Shown: piece after piece, positions 23,588 through 35,010 of the stretch | Position numbering within the stretch: position 1 is the first letter of the stretch | Layout: each line of letters opens with the position of its first letter | Source: Amborella trichopoda | Lineage: Eukaryota > Streptophyta > Magnoliopsida > Amborellales > Amborellaceae | Length of the DNA: 64,000 nt | Direction of reading: 5' to 3' | Assembly (NCBI RefSeq): GCF_000471905.2 | Contig: NW_006500031.1 | Span: forward strand, 14,166-78,165 | Notes under the pieces: model-generated | Database searches by the model: none | The model's input: the letters and a program-made list of their open reading frames with translations, nothing else | What the model was told of the DNA's origin: nothing | Made by a program: the position numbers and the translations under genes

Positions 23588-23665
23588 ACTCGGGCTTAAT
23601 GTTCCCAATTGCAATGCTAGGTCTCAGGTTCAAATCCTAACATTTAATTGTCCAAAAGAAAAAAT
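23588..23665 (+). mobile_element. Truncated tRNA-type SINE copy
   Basis: ACTCGGGCTTAATG, TTGCAATGCTAGG and the B-box-like CAGGTTCAAATCCTAAC match the SINE at 15840. The A-box part carries a deletion. It ends in an A-rich stretch (AAAGAAAAAA). Confidence 0.5.
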
Positions 23666-24295
23666 TATTTACTTAAATATATTAATCTCTACCTTCAACA
23701 TAAAAAATGGATGGTGACTAAGGCCACATCCACCATAAAGCAGTGGTTCATACTGCCGTGTGCTCTCCCTCCTGCTGGGACTAAAATATAAATTTGATTA
23801 AAATATGGAAATTAATTAAATGGATAATTTCGTAGTGATATGTAGAAAAAAAAAAAGAGAAAGATTTGATAGGTTCAGTTCGTATGGGACTAGTTCAATC
23901 ATTCTCCTCTAGGCTAAAGAAACTTCCATCGTATTTATTTGAAGGAAAAAGTTTATATAAAGGTGCAACCTTAGAATGCAGGCGCACACAGATTTGGTTG
24001 GTCAGCCACTCACCTATTATCATGCGGTCCCTTGTCTATCAATGTCTATTCTAAGATGGATATCAAAATATATTACATCCATTAAAAGTTAAAATGAATA
24101 GTGAAGAAAGGAAAGCAAAAAATAACATTTATTTTTTTTGAAAAAAAAAATCAAATTTACATAATTGTCATGGTTTAGATTATCGAACTCTTAAATTTTG
24201 GATTGAAAATATATCTTTGACATACTTTTTGTAGGGAGACCACACAAAAATACTGTGAGTTGGCTAACTCGCCAAATACTTTTTCAATGTGGAAT

Positions 24296-26035
24296 TAAGG
24301 TGCACCTAGAAAATCCATTGTAAAAGGCTTTTTTTGAAAATGGAAAACCCTCTAATTGAACATCTTGATATCGGGATGCATAAATATGAAAAAAAAAAAA
24401 GAACTTCGGGTCACAAAAATAGTGCATCTTGCAACATATTATTTGGACCATCTATTTTCAATATTTTCATGTGTTTAAAGATCTACTGGATTTGCATGCA
24501 CTTAAAAAAACAAAATGTCTCATTTCCATTATTACAAATATTACTATATTATGCACTTAAAAAAACATAATTAAAAAAATCGAGCAAAAAAAAAATCAAG
24601 CAAAAGATCGAACGACATTATCATGCACTAATTTAAAGGAAGAATCGATTTCATTAAAAAAATAATTTTATCAAAAGGAATAATTTTACTAAGCAAAATA
24701 AAAAAACACGTCTCATATTCATCAAAAAAATTAATTTTATTAAAGAAATCATAATTTTATTAGAAAAATAATTTTACTAAGCAAAATAAAAAACAATTCC
24801 CATATTCATCAAAAAAACATAATTTTGTTAAGTAAAATATTTTTTTTTTAGAAAAATTGATTTCTCAAAACTCCTAAAATCGAGCAACATTTCAAGTAAG
24901 AAACAACCCTCAATGTTTGGATAATCGAACAAATCAACATACATGCATTGTAAAGGCTCCGATCATCTTTCAAACGCACCAGATCTCATCAAAAAATATT
25001 TTTTATTTTTAATTTAATTGAAAAATGGAAAAAATTCAAATCTACGAAATTTTCATGATATCGTGCAACAAAAAATTTCGTATAAAAAAAATCAATCATA
25101 AATAGACATACCTATTTTATTTGAGAGATTAAGCCTTGATGATCAAAATCCACAACTGAATTTGATAAAAAACGACCAATAAATTGATCAAAAATTTGTG
25201 TTTTTGGATCGAAAGCAGGTTCTTTGAGCAATAGCCTTTTGGGTGAAAATCAAGGAATAATCTTTGGTTTTTTGAACAAATTGAAACATGAATCTGATAA
25301 ATAATTTGACTATTTATCAAACCCCCCAAAGTTCTTCAAGAATCATTAGGTATTGAAGAGATTATTGAAAGAATGTTGGAAATTTTCAAAAACCTAAAAA
25401 ATCTGCCATCTTAACCCAAAAAAATATTTCTTTTTCGATGTTTCAATCCAAATTTCTTATTTTTCAGATTCTAGATGATGATTTACAGTAATAAATCATA
25501 AAAAAAAAGACAAAATATGGCACAAAACGAATAAAAAAAAAGTGAAATTTTGGATTCACGTATATATGCTACATATAACGGCCCCTATTTTAAAATAACA
25601 GCCATAACGGGTACATTACCGTTATTTAATAGAAAGCGTATGTTATATCGTCTAACCAGGATGGTTAGCAGAAAACCATACGGTTTGACAAAAATATACC
25701 GGTTCAACCCCTAACTGGCCGGTTTTGGGCAGAAAAGTTTACGGGGGTGTACCTTAGGCTACTAGACACCTAAAACCGGCTTTAACCGGACTCAGAACCC
25801 TAACGGTTCTGATCTAACCAGCCGGTTCCGATTTTGGTTCTAACCGGTATGTTTTTCTAACACAGGATAGAGCATATCTATAAACATTTGAAAATCTAAA
25901 AAATAAATGATCCAGATCACTTATTATAAGATACATTATCTTTCGAAATTCTACTTTTTTTCATATCCACACATATAGAGGTCCAAATGGATACATTGGA
26001 GCATAACGTCCAAAAATTTTGAGGTGCACCTTTGG
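24296..26035. mobile_element. Candidate larger element bounded by inverted family-Y arms
   Basis: The left arm (24296-24500, starting ATTAAGGTGCACCTAG) and right arm (25872-26035, ending TTTTGAGGTGCACC) are each half of a Y MITE in inverted orientation. They enclose about 1.4 kb of AT-rich DNA not found in other copies. The interior includes a tandem pair near 24660-24840 (ATTTTACTAAGCAAAATAAA twice) and the CCGGTT-rich block at 25640-25868. No transposase was found. It could also be two independent MITE fragments. Confidence 0.4.
25640..25868. mobile_element. CCGGTT-rich hAT-like fragment
   Basis: Repeated AACCGG/CCGGTT motifs, with GGTTCTGATCTAACCAGCCG close to GGTTCCGATCTAACCGGCCG in the hAT-type element at 45439-45971. 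The two therefore belong to one family. Confidence 0.5.
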
Positions 26036-27085
26036 CCATATTAGAAACATAAAATAGATAAAAAAAAGTGGATAAAAATTTAGTTAAATAAAAGAAAAAA
26101 TAATAATAATCAAAACAAGTTTTGACTATGATTTGACTGGGCTTGGGTTTATTGTTGGGGAGTGCCATTTATGTCGGCTGGCGTTTCCGTGGTACGCAGA
26201 TATCATATTGTAGCAACAAAATAAGCAGGCCACCCCCAATCAATGCGCACAACCATCCAAATCCAGAAACCACTTTCTCTTTCTCTCTAAATTCTAAAAT
26301 GACGGAAATGACCATACACGTTCAATACCCCATTCTAATAGGCCTCGAAATGTTGGAGGGCCCATGCTTTTAGTGTGAGAAATACATTTCAACGTGTTTG
26401 GTATGCCAAACTTATGAGTTCCGTAAATAAATGGTTTTCTCTTTTCTGGATATTTCCTCTTTTTAGTTTTTTGAAACGATGGGTAGTGGAATTTTCTTCC
26501 TATTTTAGAAGTAAAAGGACCTCTTATGTTAATGATTGAAAAATAAAAAATAAAGGCCCATATACCTTGTTTGATGCGGCTTATTAGCCATGATAGTCAC
26601 CGTAGAAGGTTGACTTAAAAAAAAAAGGAAAATAGTTTTTAAAAAAATCATGATAGAAGGTTCACTAGGATTAGTATTACTTTTCTAGAAAGGATCCCCT
26701 ATATACCATAACATTGTGATGAACCAAAAGTATAGTTACCACTAATGGCTCACATGATGTCTTGGCAGTTCTCGTCCAAAGCTGAACAAAAAGTTGATTA
26801 GGATCAATCTTTTAGTGGTTTTAGCTGGTCAGATGGGCTAGTTTCGATATGTTAGACCAATTAAACAACAAATTTTTTGTTTTTTTTTTTTTCTTTTTTT
26901 ATGTTTTTTACTTTTTACTTTTTGAAATGCAATTTAACCAGCAATCAAACTCATTTTGAGTAGACAAGACCTTGCATTGGTTTGGTGGCCAATCTGATTC
27001 TTCAAACACTTACTAAGAAAAACACATGTATCCTTTTCAAAATAAAAATAAAGCAAAGAGCATGGATTATATATGACAATATACT
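26036..27085. other. Intergenic, no gene recognised
   Basis: AT-rich. A 76-codon plus frame at 26143-26373 resembles nothing known. There is a T-rich run at 26875-26925. Confidence 0.45.
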
Positions 27086-27260
27086 ACAGGATTGTCTACA
27101 AAGAGACAATTTATCTATATGGAGGTCAAAATCATTCCCACTCATTAGATGTTAAAATTGGAAGACTTGAGGTAAGTCACAAAGTTGGAGATTTTATTTT
27201 ATTTGGAACTTTGTATCTATTAAATGACACTCTTACAACCACCCGTTTTAAAATGTACGA
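27086..27260. repeat. Dispersed repeat family W copy
   Basis: TTGTCTACAAAGAGACAATT, GGAGGTCAAAATCATT and CACTCTTACAACCACCCG. A small foldback is likely because the first block is itself partly palindromic. Confidence 0.5.
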
Positions 27261-27289
27261 CGGATAGCATGCGACCAGCCCGCATGTTG

Positions 27290-27560
27290 TAGAAATGTAG
27301 GGTAGACAATAAATATATATTTTAAATATAATTTGATCCTAATTTTTAGAAAATATATAATCTTTAACATGGAGATCATGAATATGAAAAACAAAACAAA
27401 TTTTCAAAACTAGAAATAATAAATATTTAAAAAAAACATTTGGATCGTTAGTTACAATGTTTTTAGATGACCACCTATTTGCATCTATCTTTAAGATGTA
27501 TACTTTATACCTTTGGACCGCATATTATAGAAATGAGGTCCATCCCGCATGAAACAATTG
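27290..27560. repeat. Dispersed repeat family Z copy
   Basis: Inverted Z copy ending GGTCCATCCCGCATGAAACA, with ATTTGGATCGTTAGTTACAA and TTTAAGATG inside. Confidence 0.5.
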
Positions 27561-27699
27561 TTCTTCGAAAATTTAAGGCACAAGAATGATCGTGACATCC
27601 ATATACAAAACATAAATTCTCTTTGCAAACTATCCCATCTATTGTATCTATTAATGAAGCAAAATGTATAGATTCTACAAGACAATGCTAATTTTAACT

Positions 27700-28410
27700 C
27701 TCTCTACACATTGTAATATATATACATATTGTTTGATAATTTAGTGGGGATAACGAGCCTCTACCTATTTTTTAAAATAAATTAATTATTTTTTAATTCG
27801 TTAGGTGAAAATAAGAGCTTAGATCTTAGCTAGAGCTTAAGTGGTACTACTACAAAGATTCTCCAAACACCATTCTCAGACAGGGTAGTATTTGCCCTAA
27901 GATATTTGGAGAATGTACATGGACATGGAGTCCCGTATCAGCATCAACGTCGACATGAGTATTAGAAGCCACGAGCTTAGTTTAATGTAGGGGATGTAGG
28001 ATGGTGAGTGAGTTATGTGCTTTCATAGCAATATTTTAAAGAAAAAGGTTAGTAATAAGTGTTTAGATTAGGGAAATTTACCGATAAGATTTCATATTTT
28101 ACAATTATGTCTATTTTTTTAATAATATAGAGAGTTTTTAAATTTTATCTCATTTTCTATATGTTAGATTATGTTCAAATTTAGTATGTTCATACTTTTC
28201 ACTATTATATACCAATAGAACACATTTTAAAAATTAAAATAAATAAAATTATTAAGGTACCCCTAAATAGTATGGGAGTAGTTTGGTAATTTTTTTATTT
28301 TAAATTGTATTTTAATATTCTCATAGATAAATATTAGGGAGAAGTATAAACATATCAAATTTGATTTTAATTCAACTTATAAAAAAAAAAAAGGTAATAA
28401 ACTTAAAGGT
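27700..28410. other. Intergenic, AT-rich, nothing recognised
   Basis: Low-complexity AT-rich DNA with no coding signal or clear repeat termini. Confidence 0.5.
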
Positions 28411-28640
28411 GAATTGTTTCATGCGTTAGGGGACACATTTCTACATGTTCGTCCCCTTAAACATTCCGCATCCATCTTAAAGATGGATGTAAAAAAATGG
28501 TGGTCTCACGTAGACTGAAAATGAACAGTATTAATAGAACATCACAAAAATAATTTTTATTTTTTATTTTTAAAAGTTTTTTTTTAAAATTTATTTTTAG
28601 AAGTTAACTTTTTATTTTTATAAATTTAATGATAAACTTA
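28411..28640. repeat. Dispersed repeat family Z copy
   Basis: TTGTTTCATGCGTTAGGGGA, CACATTTCTACATG and CATCTTAAAGATGGATG match the other Z copies. The right side degenerates into T-rich sequence. Confidence 0.5.
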
Positions 28641-29270
28641 CCGCACTAAGCCGAAACCTAGGACAGGACGCCTTACCTTAGTCAGACTCGCCTTACCTTA
28701 GTCAGACTTCAATAATGGATGAGGTGTCACCAAATTGTAATTAAGCTCCAATAGTGTAAATTGAGTTTGTTTAGATTAAAGCTTAATGGATTTCAGGTGT
28801 CACTAACTCTTAAAAAGGTATCAATACACTTGATTGGATTCATTTAATTATTGCCAAGGCAATATTAATAATAAATTTAATATTTATTAATGATTTTCTA
28901 TAAAACTTGCACAAAACAGTGCAAAAGATCCATGCCCAAACCGTGTAGCCGAATTGAATGCTGAGTGTTAATCGTGATCATCATCTAATCTTTATCTCAA
29001 TTATTTGAAGTTTGATATATGAATTATATTCCGTCATTCTACTCTATTAAATGTCGTACCCTCACTCTAGGTCAATTATATCTTTTTTCATTGCTTCCGT
29101 ACATGCCCTTATCGGTTTTCCCTCTACCCTTTTAGAGCGTTTCATTCATATACTTTCAAAGACTTAAAAGTACTTTTGAGTGGCTCACAAATGCACCTCA
29201 AAAATGTTAAAAACCCTTATAAGTATACTCATTTACCCTTATAAGTATACTGAAAATGAGCTCTTGCCCT
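28641..29270. other. Intergenic, nothing recognised
   Basis: Contains two adjacent copies of CGCCTTACCTTAGTCAGACT at 28669-28710 and an imperfect pair of CCCTTATAAGTATACT at 29213-29250. There is no gene. Confidence 0.45.
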
Positions 29271-29274
29271 AGGA

Positions 29275-29400
29275 AAGAACCTGGGTTTAATTGGTTAGCG
29301 TTCGATGAGTTGCAACACTATATTCTAGGCTTAATTCTTACCGACGGTTGGGCCCCCCTCTCCGTTGACTCACCAAAAAAAAAAAGAAAAAAAAAAAAAG
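29275..29400 (+). mobile_element. tRNA-type SINE copy with poly(A) tail
   Basis: GGGTTTAATTGGTTAGCGTT (A-box-like), CTAGGCTTAATTCTTACCGA (B-box position), then GGCCCCCCTCTCCG and an A-rich tail of about 26 bases. Same family as 15840-15952. Confidence 0.6.
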
Positions 29401-29468
29401 AGAGCTCTTGACATGGTTGATTGGCCTACTCGATGTGTTGTACGGGCCTTGGGTGTTATATTGGGCTG

Positions 29469-29580
29469 GGGCTTTTATATGGGCTTTGAGAGAGTGTTTT
29501 CTTGTGGCCAGGGCTTTTATATGGGCTTTGAGAGGGAGTGTTTTCTTGGGGTGGGGCTTTTATATGGGCTTTGAGAGTGG
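29469..29580. repeat. Three tandem units of 42-43 bp
   Basis: GGGCTTTTATATGGGCTTTG starts at 29469, 29511 and 29554. The repeat keeps two plus-strand frames open (29365-29710), so those ORFs are by-products. Confidence 0.85.
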
Positions 29581-29895
29581 GGTTGGACTTTTAAGAGAGT
29601 TGCTTGGTACCGAGATACGTCAACATGATGAATCAAAATCTCAGAAGAAAGCTGCGGAGAAACGAAGGATGGTTAGTATTAATTATTGTCGTCGAGGGAG
29701 CTCCAAGTAAAGGATGGAAAAATCATAGAGGTTTCATCATATTCAAAGGGAAAGTCTAGAGAAGTTTATTGACTTCTTGAACCCAACAGTACTAAAAATG
29801 AACCTATTTGTCTCTTTGAGAGAAAGGCAACTCATTTTATTGATCAATGCATTTACATCTTACTAAGTTTTTCAGAAGGCAAGGCAGAATACATG

Positions 29896-29897
<2 letters not shown>

Positions 29898-29931
<34 letters not shown>
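29898..29931. repeat. (CT)n microsatellite
   Basis: Uninterrupted CT run of about 34 bp. Confidence 0.9.
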
Positions 29932-29932
<1 letters not shown>

Positions 29933-30138
29933 GCAATGCTTGTGAGCAGACAAAGAGATTCTCTTGTTAACTTGATGCACATGGAATTTCATACAGGTTA
30001 TAAATTAAGCTTTAATCTAATTTCTCTATCACTATGAGTGCCTGAACCCAAACAATGAGATTCTTTTATAGCAGAAAGTTGTTTTGAAACTAGATGCACA
30101 TGGCAGTTAAATTTAACCTTTATTTCTCTCTCTCTTGA

Positions 30139-30139
30139 G

Positions 30140-30171
<32 letters not shown>

Positions 30172-30173
30172 TG
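30139..30173. repeat. (GTGC)n microsatellite
   Basis: Eight to nine GTGC units, probably length-variable. On the minus strand it encodes an artefactual Thr-His-Ala-Arg repeat. Confidence 0.9.
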
Positions 30174-30486
30174 TAGCACACACAACACAAGGAGGTTGTT
30201 ATGATTTATTCAGGTTGTCTATGATTCACGGAGCATCGAAACATGTTGAAACCTAAGGAGCACATCATATTACCCAAAAGCAGCACCAACCTTCTTTTCT
30301 CCTTTTTCCCTTTATCTTTTCCCCCTTTTCTTTTCTTTTCATTTTTTTTTTTTTACTTTTAAGCCTCCTTTGAAGCCCTCTCCTCATTCACTGACTAACT
30401 ACGCAAAGTTGGAAAAACCCCAAAACTCCCAAACAAGCCACCCTTCCTCACTCACTAACCATGCAACAAAATAAAATAAAATAAAA

Positions 30487-30824
30487 AAGTTTCTATAAAG
30501 CCTAGGGTTTGTGAAAACCAAATAAATTCTCACCTCAAATCCTCTCCAAAAAGCACTATGCGCCATATGATGGTGTACTAAAATCAATTTTCAGTAAAAT
30601 TTGAAACTCAAAAAATATACCATCTATTTTGTAGATAAGATCCATGAGCATTTATGTTTAGTGCTAAATGAACTGTCTAGATTATTTTTTACAATATGCA
30701 CTATTTTTTAAGCTTGAAATCCTAAAATTTTTGTACAAGATTGATCATTGCTTGAATTACAATTTTTGATGAGTTATGAACCGAGGCTTTACTTGCATTA
30801 ATAGGCCCAGCCTTATCAAACCAT
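30487..30824. mobile_element. MITE family X copy
   Basis: AAGTTTCTATAAAGCCTAGG at the left, CCAGCCTTATCAAACCATTA at the right, with ATGAACCGAGGCTTTACTTG near the right end. It lies about 600 bp downstream of the trihelix gene. Confidence 0.65.
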
Positions 30825-31394
30825 TACAAGCCCACACTCTCTCTCTCTCTTTCTGAAATACTAAGCCACTCATTCTCTAAACACCAAACCTCTTTCTCTC
30901 TCTAAAACACCACGCCACTCTCTCTCAAAACGGAACCACCCTCTCTCTCTCTCTCTAAAAAACGAAGCCTCTCCCCCTCTCTGTTTGGTCAGTTTTTTCG
31001 AAAGAAGCAAAAGCTTTGGGTCGTATAATAAATATATCACACTCGTAAAGAGCCGGATTTCATCTCACCCCATGGGTGGGGAACCTCTCGACCTGCTAAA
31101 AAGAGACAGAAAAAGGAGACCTGCACCCTCAAATGCAATAACTATTCTCTCTCCTCCCCCCAAAAAGAAACAATAAACAAAAGGATGAACTTTAAAAATA
31201 AGAGAGAGAGAGAGAGAAAGAGGAACAGATCTTCATACTCTTTAGTCACACTCGATGAGTGATAAGAACCCAAGAGTTGATGAGTGAGAAAGTAAAACCC
31301 CAAACACTTGAAACACTAAGAATACCTCCCTATAAAAATGAGGGCCAATTGTTTTTATACAAATGATTCTCAACATAAAAATTTGTTGGGTTTC

Positions 31395-33440
31395 TTATTT
31401 CCCATCATTTCTATTGGAGACCAGGGCAAGAATGGCGTTAGAGAGATTATTCACAGATGAAACGAGGCCCGAAAACCCCTGTCTATTCATCTCGGTTCTT
31501 CTCTCCTCCATTTGAAGCTTCTTCTCTTCTATCTCTATAATGTCTCTGTGTCTTTTCTCTCTCTTCTCTTCACATGTGAGCATAGTTTGTGCAAGCATTG
31601 ATGCACTTCTCACCACGCTTGGCCCCAAGTTCTTGAGCTTCCTCCTCTTGGCCTCTGAATCAGTTTTCTCAGTGTGATCTGAATCTGAACTCTCATAGAT
31701 ATCACCTGTAACACCGTGAAAGATAAGACATTTCAGATGATATTTAGAGAGAGAAACCATGAAAGATAAGACATTTCAGATGATATTTAGAAAGAGAAAC
31801 CATGAAGGATAAGACATTTCAGATGATATTTAACCATGAATGATAAGACATTTCAGGTGTTATTTAGAGAGAGAAAATGACAATATCTACAACAGTTTAT
31901 TTGTGGGGTTGAGGGATATAGCTTTTTATGTGAAGTTTAGAGAGAGAGAGAGGGGGATCGAAATCTATGCAATAGTTAACGTGGAGGCACCTAAACTTGG
32001 GTGGTGTGAGGTTTGAGATTGGCCACGAAGTCAGTGAGAGAAAGTCCAACTTTGAAAGGTTGCAAGGTCACAGAGATCCATTAATGGTTTCGGTTCGAAT
32101 TGCAAATCAATAAAGCGAAGTTTTTAGTGAAAGAGAGAGAGGGACACTGTTTGATTTTGATATATCATTGATACATTGAAGATAACTCACAAAAACAAAA
32201 GGAGATCAAATCAATACACCAAAGTGGAAAGGGAAATAACAAAAAACAACAGAAGCAAAAGCATTACGGAGAAAATGAAACCTTGATAGAAGGCACTTCA
32301 ACAAAACTGATAACATCAATTGTCACATATGAAGTGATCACTTTTTTTATATATACATATATCTTGATGTGAAAATTATAAATATAAAGTGATATTTTTT
32401 CTTATGAAATGAAAAATTGAAGTCATTTTTGTAACTGAGCTAGGGATAAATGTCAAATGATTTTCAAATCATCATGCCACCCTTATATTAATAATAACAA
32501 AACCCATAAAGAACCCAAATAAATCTAAAATGAACAAATAAACAAAGGGAAAACAAACAACAATAACAAAATCCATAAAGAACGCAAATAAATCTAAGTC
32601 TAAGAAGCTTCAATTCCTTATTGCACACTCCAAATCAAGGATAAACAAGCAAACAAACAAAGAAATCAAAAATAGCATCCAAACGATCCATGTCTCAATC
32701 CCCAAACCCCAAAAATCCATGGTAGAAAACAAACCAATTAACCAATAAACAAATAATAAAAATCAAAATTCTCAAACCCCAAAAATCCACCATAGAAAGC
32801 AACGAAACGGTCAAATAAATAATCACAATAACTGCAGAAAACCAAGATAATTGAATCAAGAAACAAGAGAATAAGTGCCTGAAAATGGTTGTGAAGGTGG
32901 TGGTGGTGGTGGAGGAGCAGGAGGAGGAGGTGGTGGTGGAAGTTGCTGCTGAATAGGAGGCAATGCCCTTTGAACATTGGGATTACACCTCTTATTCACC
33001 ACTTCATTAAGAGCCTCAAAAACCTCAGCCACCATATTTGAGGGCAAATTCTTCTCTTTCCTCTCTTGTTTCTCTATTTGCCAATAAGAAGGAGCACCAC
33101 CTCCTGGTTCTTCAGCCCTTCTGGCCTCGTAATCTCTCACTTTCTTGTAATCTCTCAAGAGATTATCCCACTTGTCGTTGCACTGGTTTTGGCTTCGGAG
33201 GCAGTCATTCTGCCAACAATAATTCTCAACCCATTTCCATCGGAGCTCGGCAGTTTTGTTCCTCTCTCTATCTCCTCCTTTCATTCTTCTCTCATCATCC
33301 ATTCTCTTTGCTCTGATTAACACCATGGTTTCATGGAGAGTCCAGTTCCCTTTCCTGTATTCTCTTGGTGCATTGGGAGAAGAAGAAGAGGGGCCTGATT
33401 GTTCTTGAGCCACTACTACTGCGGTGTTTGGGTCACCCAT
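31395..33440 (-). CDS. Trihelix transcription factor, ASR3-like
   Basis: Two exons, 32879-33440 and 31395-31705, give a 290-residue protein. Residues 31-105 form a trihelix (Myb/SANT-like) DNA-binding domain: GNWTLHETMVLIRAKR with W33, then ELRWKWVENYC, then QCNDKWDNLLRDYKKVRDYE with W91. SYW at 118-120 and the RKEKNLP motif follow, as in ASR3-type proteins. Then comes a Gln/Pro-rich stretch (residues 164-183) and an acidic/Ser linker (YESSDSDH). A Lys-rich segment and a C-terminal charged helix (EEKREKRHRDIIEIEEKKLQ), likely a coiled coil, end the protein. The family binds GT elements; Arabidopsis ASR3 is a repressor of immune gene expression. The phase-consistent intron needs a GC donor (TTTTCAG then GCACTT at 32878) and the ACAG acceptor ending at 31706. 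Stop is TAA at 31395-31397. A different 3' structure remains possible. Confidence 0.82.
31715..31875. repeat. Four-copy minisatellite in the trihelix intron
   Basis: GATAAGACATTTCAGATGAT starts at 31722, 31765, 31808 and 31842 (spacings 43, 43, 34). It begins within 20 bp of the exon 2 acceptor, so copy number could affect the branch point and polypyrimidine context. Confidence 0.9.
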
Positions 33441-33915
33441 GGCTTTGGCATTTCAGTGGGGAAAAACCCAAATAGGATGGAAGGTTTTTGAGCGCTCTCT
33501 CTCTCTAGAAATGGAGAAAGAGAGTTACTTCTCGCTCTCTCTCTCTCTCTCTCTGAATTTGTTTTTTAGGCTCCTGCTCAATGCTGGAATGGCAGCGGCA
33601 GATGCTCAGGTTGGTGGTGCAGTCCTACACAACCATTGTTTGTTTTGTCTCTCTTCATCTCTACTTCTCTCTCTACGTATTTTTCGTTCGTTTTCTCTCT
33701 CATCCCTCCCTCCCTCCCTCTCCAAGTCTCCCTATCTCTACAGTTTCTCACTTTATTTTCTCTTCTCTTTCTTTTCTTCACAGCTCATCTCTCCATCTCT
33801 CTCTCTACCCTCTATTTTCTCTCTCTCTTCACAGCTCATCTCTCTTCATCTTTCTCTCTCTAGCTTCGCGTCCTCTTCTCTCTCTCCAGTGGGCTGGCCA
33901 ATGGGGAGTTCGACC
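33441..33915 (-). promoter_or_regulatory. GA/CT-rich 5' leader and proximal promoter of the trihelix gene
   Basis: On the gene's sense strand this is (GA)n-rich, with several AGAGAGAG tracts at 33499-33555 and 33630-33900. GAGA-type tracts are common in plant 5' leaders and can bind BPC/GAGA factors. The long plus-strand ORFs here (Ser/Leu-rich) are products of CT repetition. Confidence 0.5.
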
Positions 33916-34345
33916 TTTTCAAAATGACTATAATGCCCCTCACCGGTGATTGTATTCAGTGAGAGGATCCATACGTACTTTCGTTCTTTTGGCATGAAAA
34001 TACTCAAGAAATCATCTCGTGAGCTGAAATGACGAAAAAGCCCTTTATCATTTTGCGTTGTGCCCCTTTCTGCCCTCAACAGCTGCCTAAATGACCAAAA
34101 TGCCTCCGCCTGGTATATGTTAAAATGACGCGAATGCCCCTCAGACGATTACAGAATATTGATTGGAACCTTCGGAAATGCCTGAAATACCCCTGGGGCA
34201 CCTAAGCTGAATGCCTCTTTTCCCATAAGAATATTCCTTGTTCCCTGGGTTTGTTATCCTGAAAGTACGAAATTACCCTTTCCTTGAAAGAGGAGGTAAA
34301 TACCTGAATTCCCTTATAGAGATGGCCGGAACACCTCTCACCAAA
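33916..34345. repeat. Array of degenerate AATGACNAAAATGCCCCTC motifs
   Basis: Variants include AATGACTATAATGCCCCTC (33924), AATGACGAAAAAGCCCTTT (near 34028), AATGACCAAAATGCCTCCG (near 34091), AATGACGCGAATGCCCCTC (near 34124), and weaker forms at about 34180, 34265 and 34293. Spacing is irregular. Similar single motifs occur at 22370, 38280, 40378, 40440 and 48148. Confidence 0.6.
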
Positions 34346-34350
34346 GGATG

Positions 34351-34738
34351 AAGTCTGTCTCTATAGGGCCTAGGCTCATGAAAACAAAATAAAGCCTCAC
34401 CTTATATCCTCATTCAGAAAGCATTTTTGGCATCGGAATTCTTTATGATATATCTAAAATTAATTTTTAGCACCGACGACAAAATTTGAAAATTAAAAAA
34501 TTATACAAATCTTGCGGATCTGTGAAAACTTATTTTTAGGGTGAAATGAATGGGCTAGATGATTTGTTGTAATATACCCTAATTTTAAAATTTGAAATCC
34601 TAATTTTTTTACACAACCATAATGTTCAAGGTGAGATGATTGGTTTGGAGGTTTTTTTAATGCTTGAATTGTAATTTTTGATGAGTTATGAGGTGAGGTT
34701 TTACTTATTTTAATAGGATTGCAGCCCTACAAAACCAT
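34351..34738. mobile_element. MITE family X copy
   Basis: TCTGTCTCTATAGGGCCTAG at the left; GAGGTGAGGTTTTACTT and TTGCAGCCCTACAAAACC at the right. Full length and similar to the 12619 copy. Confidence 0.75.
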
Positions 34739-35010
34739 TTTCCTTTACCAAATATTGGTAGTAAAAACATTCCCGCATTTTTTTCGATTGTATTGGTTTT
34801 CTCTCCTTAATTTTTTTTTAAAAAATTATAAAAAAAAGTTCATATTTTGTACCTTTACACTTCATAATTCACTTTAAACAATTGTTCTTGGGATGGAAAA
34901 TTTACAAATTGATCATTTCAGCTTCAACCATTATATATGTGGACCTAAACACGGAAGGACTTCAAGTATTGCCTCTTGTAATTCATATTGTGGATATTCT
35001 ATTTTAGAGA

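Noticed and set aside
29365..29710. Overlapping plus-strand ORFs of 69 and 100 codons
   Set aside because: Kept open by a three-unit 42-43-bp tandem repeat; repeated GFYMGFE/AFIWALR text has no known relatives.
29998..30183. ORF encoding a Thr-His-Ala-Arg repeat
   Set aside because: Direct translation of the (GTGC)n microsatellite.
31760..31760. Methionine start for the trihelix exon 2 frame as a separate 121-residue protein
   Set aside because: The first 18 codons lie in the intronic minisatellite; an ACAG acceptor at 31706 and matching phase show it is the second exon of the trihelix gene.
33424..33949. Long overlapping plus-strand ORFs (up to 167 codons) upstream of the trihelix gene
   Set aside because: Ser/Leu/Phe-rich products of CT repeats in the GA-rich leader of the minus-strand gene; no domain, and several frames are open at once.
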